From: Sinotaia quadrata
Taxonomy: Eukaryota > Mollusca > Gastropoda > Architaenioglossa > Viviparidae
Assembly: GCA_028829895.1 (NCBI GenBank)
Contig: CM054179.1
Span: 111,083,375-111,147,374, forward strand
Length of the DNA stretch: 64,000 bases
Reading direction: 5' to 3'
The notes under the pieces were generated by a model. The model was given only the letters and a program-made list of their open reading frames with translations. It had not been told where the DNA came from and did no database searches. Position numbers and translations under genes: made by a program. Shown one piece after another: positions 60,851 through 64,000 of this stretch (its first letter is position 1; every line of letters begins with the position of its first letter).

Positions 60851-62919
60851 AAGAATGAAGACAATAATCCTGAATGATGGATTTATATGGCAGATATCTG
60901 ATCTAGAGCCAACAGCTTTATGTGTTCAGGAGTAAAATAGAGATTGCTGATCACTAGTTTTCATACACTTCTTCTAAAAACTTGCTTTTAAATGAATATT
61001 AAAAACTTACATGGAGAAAATTACTAATATTTACATACTACATAATCTGTTGCCATCATTAACAGTAACACTAACGCCCAAGAGAGAAACAGGTAGAATA
61101 ACACCTCAAATTTGTTCACTTGGTATATTGGCAGTAAGGGTCAGCAATTTTCAAAGTTTCTACAATAGTTTGGCATGCAGAGAATAATAGCTAAAAGTAC
61201 ACAACAATGGTCATGAATACATGCTCTTTTCATAACTGCTACATTTAAATTTGTTTAAGGATGACAGTGCTTTGAAACGTTACATAGCGAAAAAAATCCG
61301 TATCTGAATTCATTTTATTTAGAACGAAACAATCACCATTTCTTAACTTTGCTGTAAATAAAGAATATATCATTTTGTTAAATCATTCATTGTTGGAGCT
61401 GTTGTATTTGTACTCAGATTCTCAAACCAGTCTTGATTTTGCTAGGGTAATTCATTAGTATAAAATTAATTTGATCAGCAGTTTTGTTTTCTGTGCATTT
61501 TCACTGGGTGACACCCGTTTTCATCATGATTATAGGTCTATTGTTGTACTTGTAGCAAAAGTGCTGTATATTTGATTCGAAACTGAACACAATAGTGTGG
61601 TGGATTTTCACTGAATCTTTTTTTTTGTTGTTTGAAGGGATAATATTTAAAAAAAACAACAAAAACAAATGCATATTAAAATCTAACCTGAGAGTTTATA
61701 CTCGACATAACTGACTTCTCTAGGTGGCAATATTGGATCCTCCTTGAAGCAGGATCAATTTTGTTATGACTGTCACCAAACTTTGATCCAGAAACTTTAG
61801 GATCTATCCCACTCCATGCCATTTCCTGTCAGGTGCATTGTGTGTCCATCAATGAATGTTTATGTGCTTGATTTGTAGCGATTTTACAGTACTGTTACCC
61901 AGGTGTTAACTGTTCGTAACTCCATTAATATCGTTAATTGACTTTGAAGCTAAATGCTTTGCTTGTTTGTTCTATGTAAAATAAACTGTATTCTTTTATA
62001 TGCACTAATTTCTAAAGAATAATTTAACTTGTTATACGCAAGAGGAATGCACATAAGAATTGAATGTCATCTTGGTATTTAACAGAGTTCGTCATTATCA
62101 TTACTATTTTGATTTGTGAAAGTATATATTAATTCTATTGTAATTTGTATTAAATTTGCATGTTGAAATTATGAACACTTATAATTATTGTTTCTCTACT
62201 AATGTTTTATATATTGCTAACTCTGTACAAGTAGCTATTTTTATCGTTGGTGTTAATGTGGTTTTAATAAACTTGGAACCCCAATTTTATTCTTAGTCAG
62301 GTGTGTGTGTGTGTCACATAATGGCTTGTATAGCCCACAACTGCCCTTCCTCTAAAAATAGACTACACGTAAGCCTATCTAGAAAGGCAGACTGACCCCT
62401 ACCCCTCCCCCCCCCCCACTGGAAACATACTGAATGTTCCACACACCTCACTAATCAATCAAAGAGCAGCTGATCTACGTGAATGCACAAGAATCTCACC
62501 TATAAATTGTTAGTCAAATGCAGCGGACTGTTGAGGCAACATGTATTTTGCTCTTGGTGTTAATAAAGTATAATCTTACTAGTCACCTTATTGCCGGTTA
62601 TCAACATGGAAAGAAATCATCCTCTGTATATATTACTGTCAAAAATCGGCACTTTATCTTGGATGTCACTTTATTGTACTTTAGGGTTCACGCAGAAAAC
62701 ATTCAGTGTTCTCTTATAAACTCATTTATAGTTCGCTCAAACAAACCAAGCAAATAACTACCACAGTGCCATATGACTCAAAATGAACATTCATCTCACC
62801 ACGCCATATGGTCATGATTATGATACTTAAATATATATAAACTCCAACTGTAACTGTTGAATTATTGCTGTAGGTACCATGCTGTCTTTTACTTGTTAAA
62901 TACATTTTTGCTAAATCCA
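60851..62919. other. No gene seen
   Basis: AT-rich sequence; a short GT run near 62300 and a C run at 62405-62420 are the only simple tracts. A 79-codon frame at 62518 is not supported by any splice or family signal. Confidence 0.5.
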
Positions 62920-63150
62920 TTATTGTTGATATTTAGACCACTTGTGTTAGTGTGACTCACATTATATGTTGTAGCCTGTCACCTGTATTTACTTACTATC
63001 CTGGCTATGTATCAGGGGGCTCAAGCTATCCTTTAGAACTATCACTCTTCTATTCTACATTATCTATCATTCATCTTTCTAACACGTGAGGCCAGCTAGT
63101 AGGTGTGTACTGGGGATTAGCCTAACATTATGGACATCCTAGGGTGGTGG
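62920..63150. repeat. Dispersed repeat, copy B
   Basis: Diverged direct copy of 60381-60620, with TTGTTGATATTTAGACCACT at the left and CAGCTAGTAGGTGTGTACTG near the right. Confidence 0.7.
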
Positions 63151-63164
63151 AGATTTAACATCTT

Positions 63165-63460
63165 GCCAATGCATTTTTGTTTCATGTTAATATTTCAAGT
63201 TAATGATAACATACAAGTGTTCTTTGTCATAAGTTCTTCCAGGTGCATATGATATGTGTTTCGTTCTAATAATAATATACAAAAAAGCTTGTAATGAGTT
63301 CTTCCTGGAGTATATTATAAATGCATTAGTGTTTCACAATAATGATAATGAATAAGTGTCCCTTAGAAGGATTCTTTAAGGTGCATATGATAAATGCAGT
63401 AGTGTTCCAGTTTAAAGATAATGTACAAGTGTCCTTTGTAACAAGTTCTTTCAGTTGCAA
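63165..63460. repeat. About 75-bp degenerate tandem repeat, about 4 copies
   Basis: Blocks GATAATGTACAAGTGTCCTT, AGTTCTTCCAGGTGCATATG and ATAAATGCAGTAGTGTT recur in order. The last 540 bp of the window show nothing further. Confidence 0.85.
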
Positions 63461-64000
63461 ATACTGACTGAATCAGACCACCAGTGCTGCTGTACTGACA
63501 AGTTTTCAAACTTCCAAATAATGGAAAATGTGTATTATTAAGCAAATGTCAAATAAGCAACCCACTTATCATGGCACATTTTCTGCCACAAATGGATAAC
63601 ATAAAAATCAAATGAAATTCAAATCAATCTATCCTGAAATACCTTTAGTACACTTTATCTTAATAATAATAAATGTAAAAACAGTCACGAGGTTAATCTG
63701 TAAAGCAAATGTCACACTATTTTCTGTCGGAAGTAATGTTTACCTTGTTTTTCTCATTCATAAAAGGAATAAGTGAAAATGAAATAAATATTTTTTGAAA
63801 CTTATACAAGTTTTCACTGACGGAAGGAAAGTGGAAACCACAAACATTATATGGATATATGGCAATGTTTAATAGAAAAGCAATACAATCAAATGCACAG
63901 CTCCCCCAGCAAACAAAGTTTAAATCCCAATATCACACAGACTTCCAAACACAGTTTTAAAAAGAAAAAACTGTTGTTAAGTGGTTTCACACACTCAGCA

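Overview
This is an AT-rich eukaryotic window with long introns, many microsatellites and minisatellites, and scattered DNA-transposon relics. The gene content and the tRNA-derived SINE tail at about 52 kb suggest a lophotrochozoan, most likely a mollusc; this is inference, because no species-specific marker is visible.

Layout, left to right. (1) 1-17782, minus strand: the 5' three quarters of ASCC2 (activating signal cointegrator 1 complex subunit 2), 14 coding exons reconstructed by splice phase and by match to the vertebrate protein; the C-terminal exons lie off the left edge. Its introns hold a 2.2-kb hAT element with an unusual non-transposase cargo, a short hAT MITE, a broken piggyBac transposase, a long hairpin and several tandem repeats. 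(2) 20979-44466, plus strand: a 15-exon gene for an 836-residue type I membrane receptor: signal peptide, about five Ig-like domains, one FN3 domain, one transmembrane helix, and a tail with three ITIM-type tyrosine motifs and two YxN motifs. I know of no named orthologue. (3) 44467-58181: mostly intergenic, with minisatellites, a hAT remnant, a SINE and a three-copy unclassified repeat. It also has two orphan coding-looking exons: a Cys-rich minus-strand one (45529-45787) and a plus-strand one ending in a membrane helix (48061-48276). (4) 58182-58955, plus strand: an intronless iodothyronine deiodinase whose active-site selenocysteine is encoded by an in-frame TGA, with a convincing SECIS hairpin in the 3' UTR. 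(5) 59470-64000: repeats and apparently non-genic sequence.

The three main genes have unrelated jobs: ASCC2 reads ubiquitin on stalled ribosomes and damaged chromatin, the Ig receptor probably signals at the cell surface through phosphotyrosine, and the deiodinase handles iodinated tyrosine hormones or analogues. The most interesting points are the ITIM-bearing Ig receptor in a probable invertebrate (including a 25-nt micro-exon whose skipping would remove the whole signalling tail) and the selenoprotein. Also notable is a recurrent pattern in which local tandem duplication has copied exon edges (splice acceptors, a signal-peptide exon) into arrays beside real exons, and the hAT element carrying a Thr/Gln-rich reading frame with repeated TQT motifs. 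No tRNA, rRNA or CRISPR array is seen.
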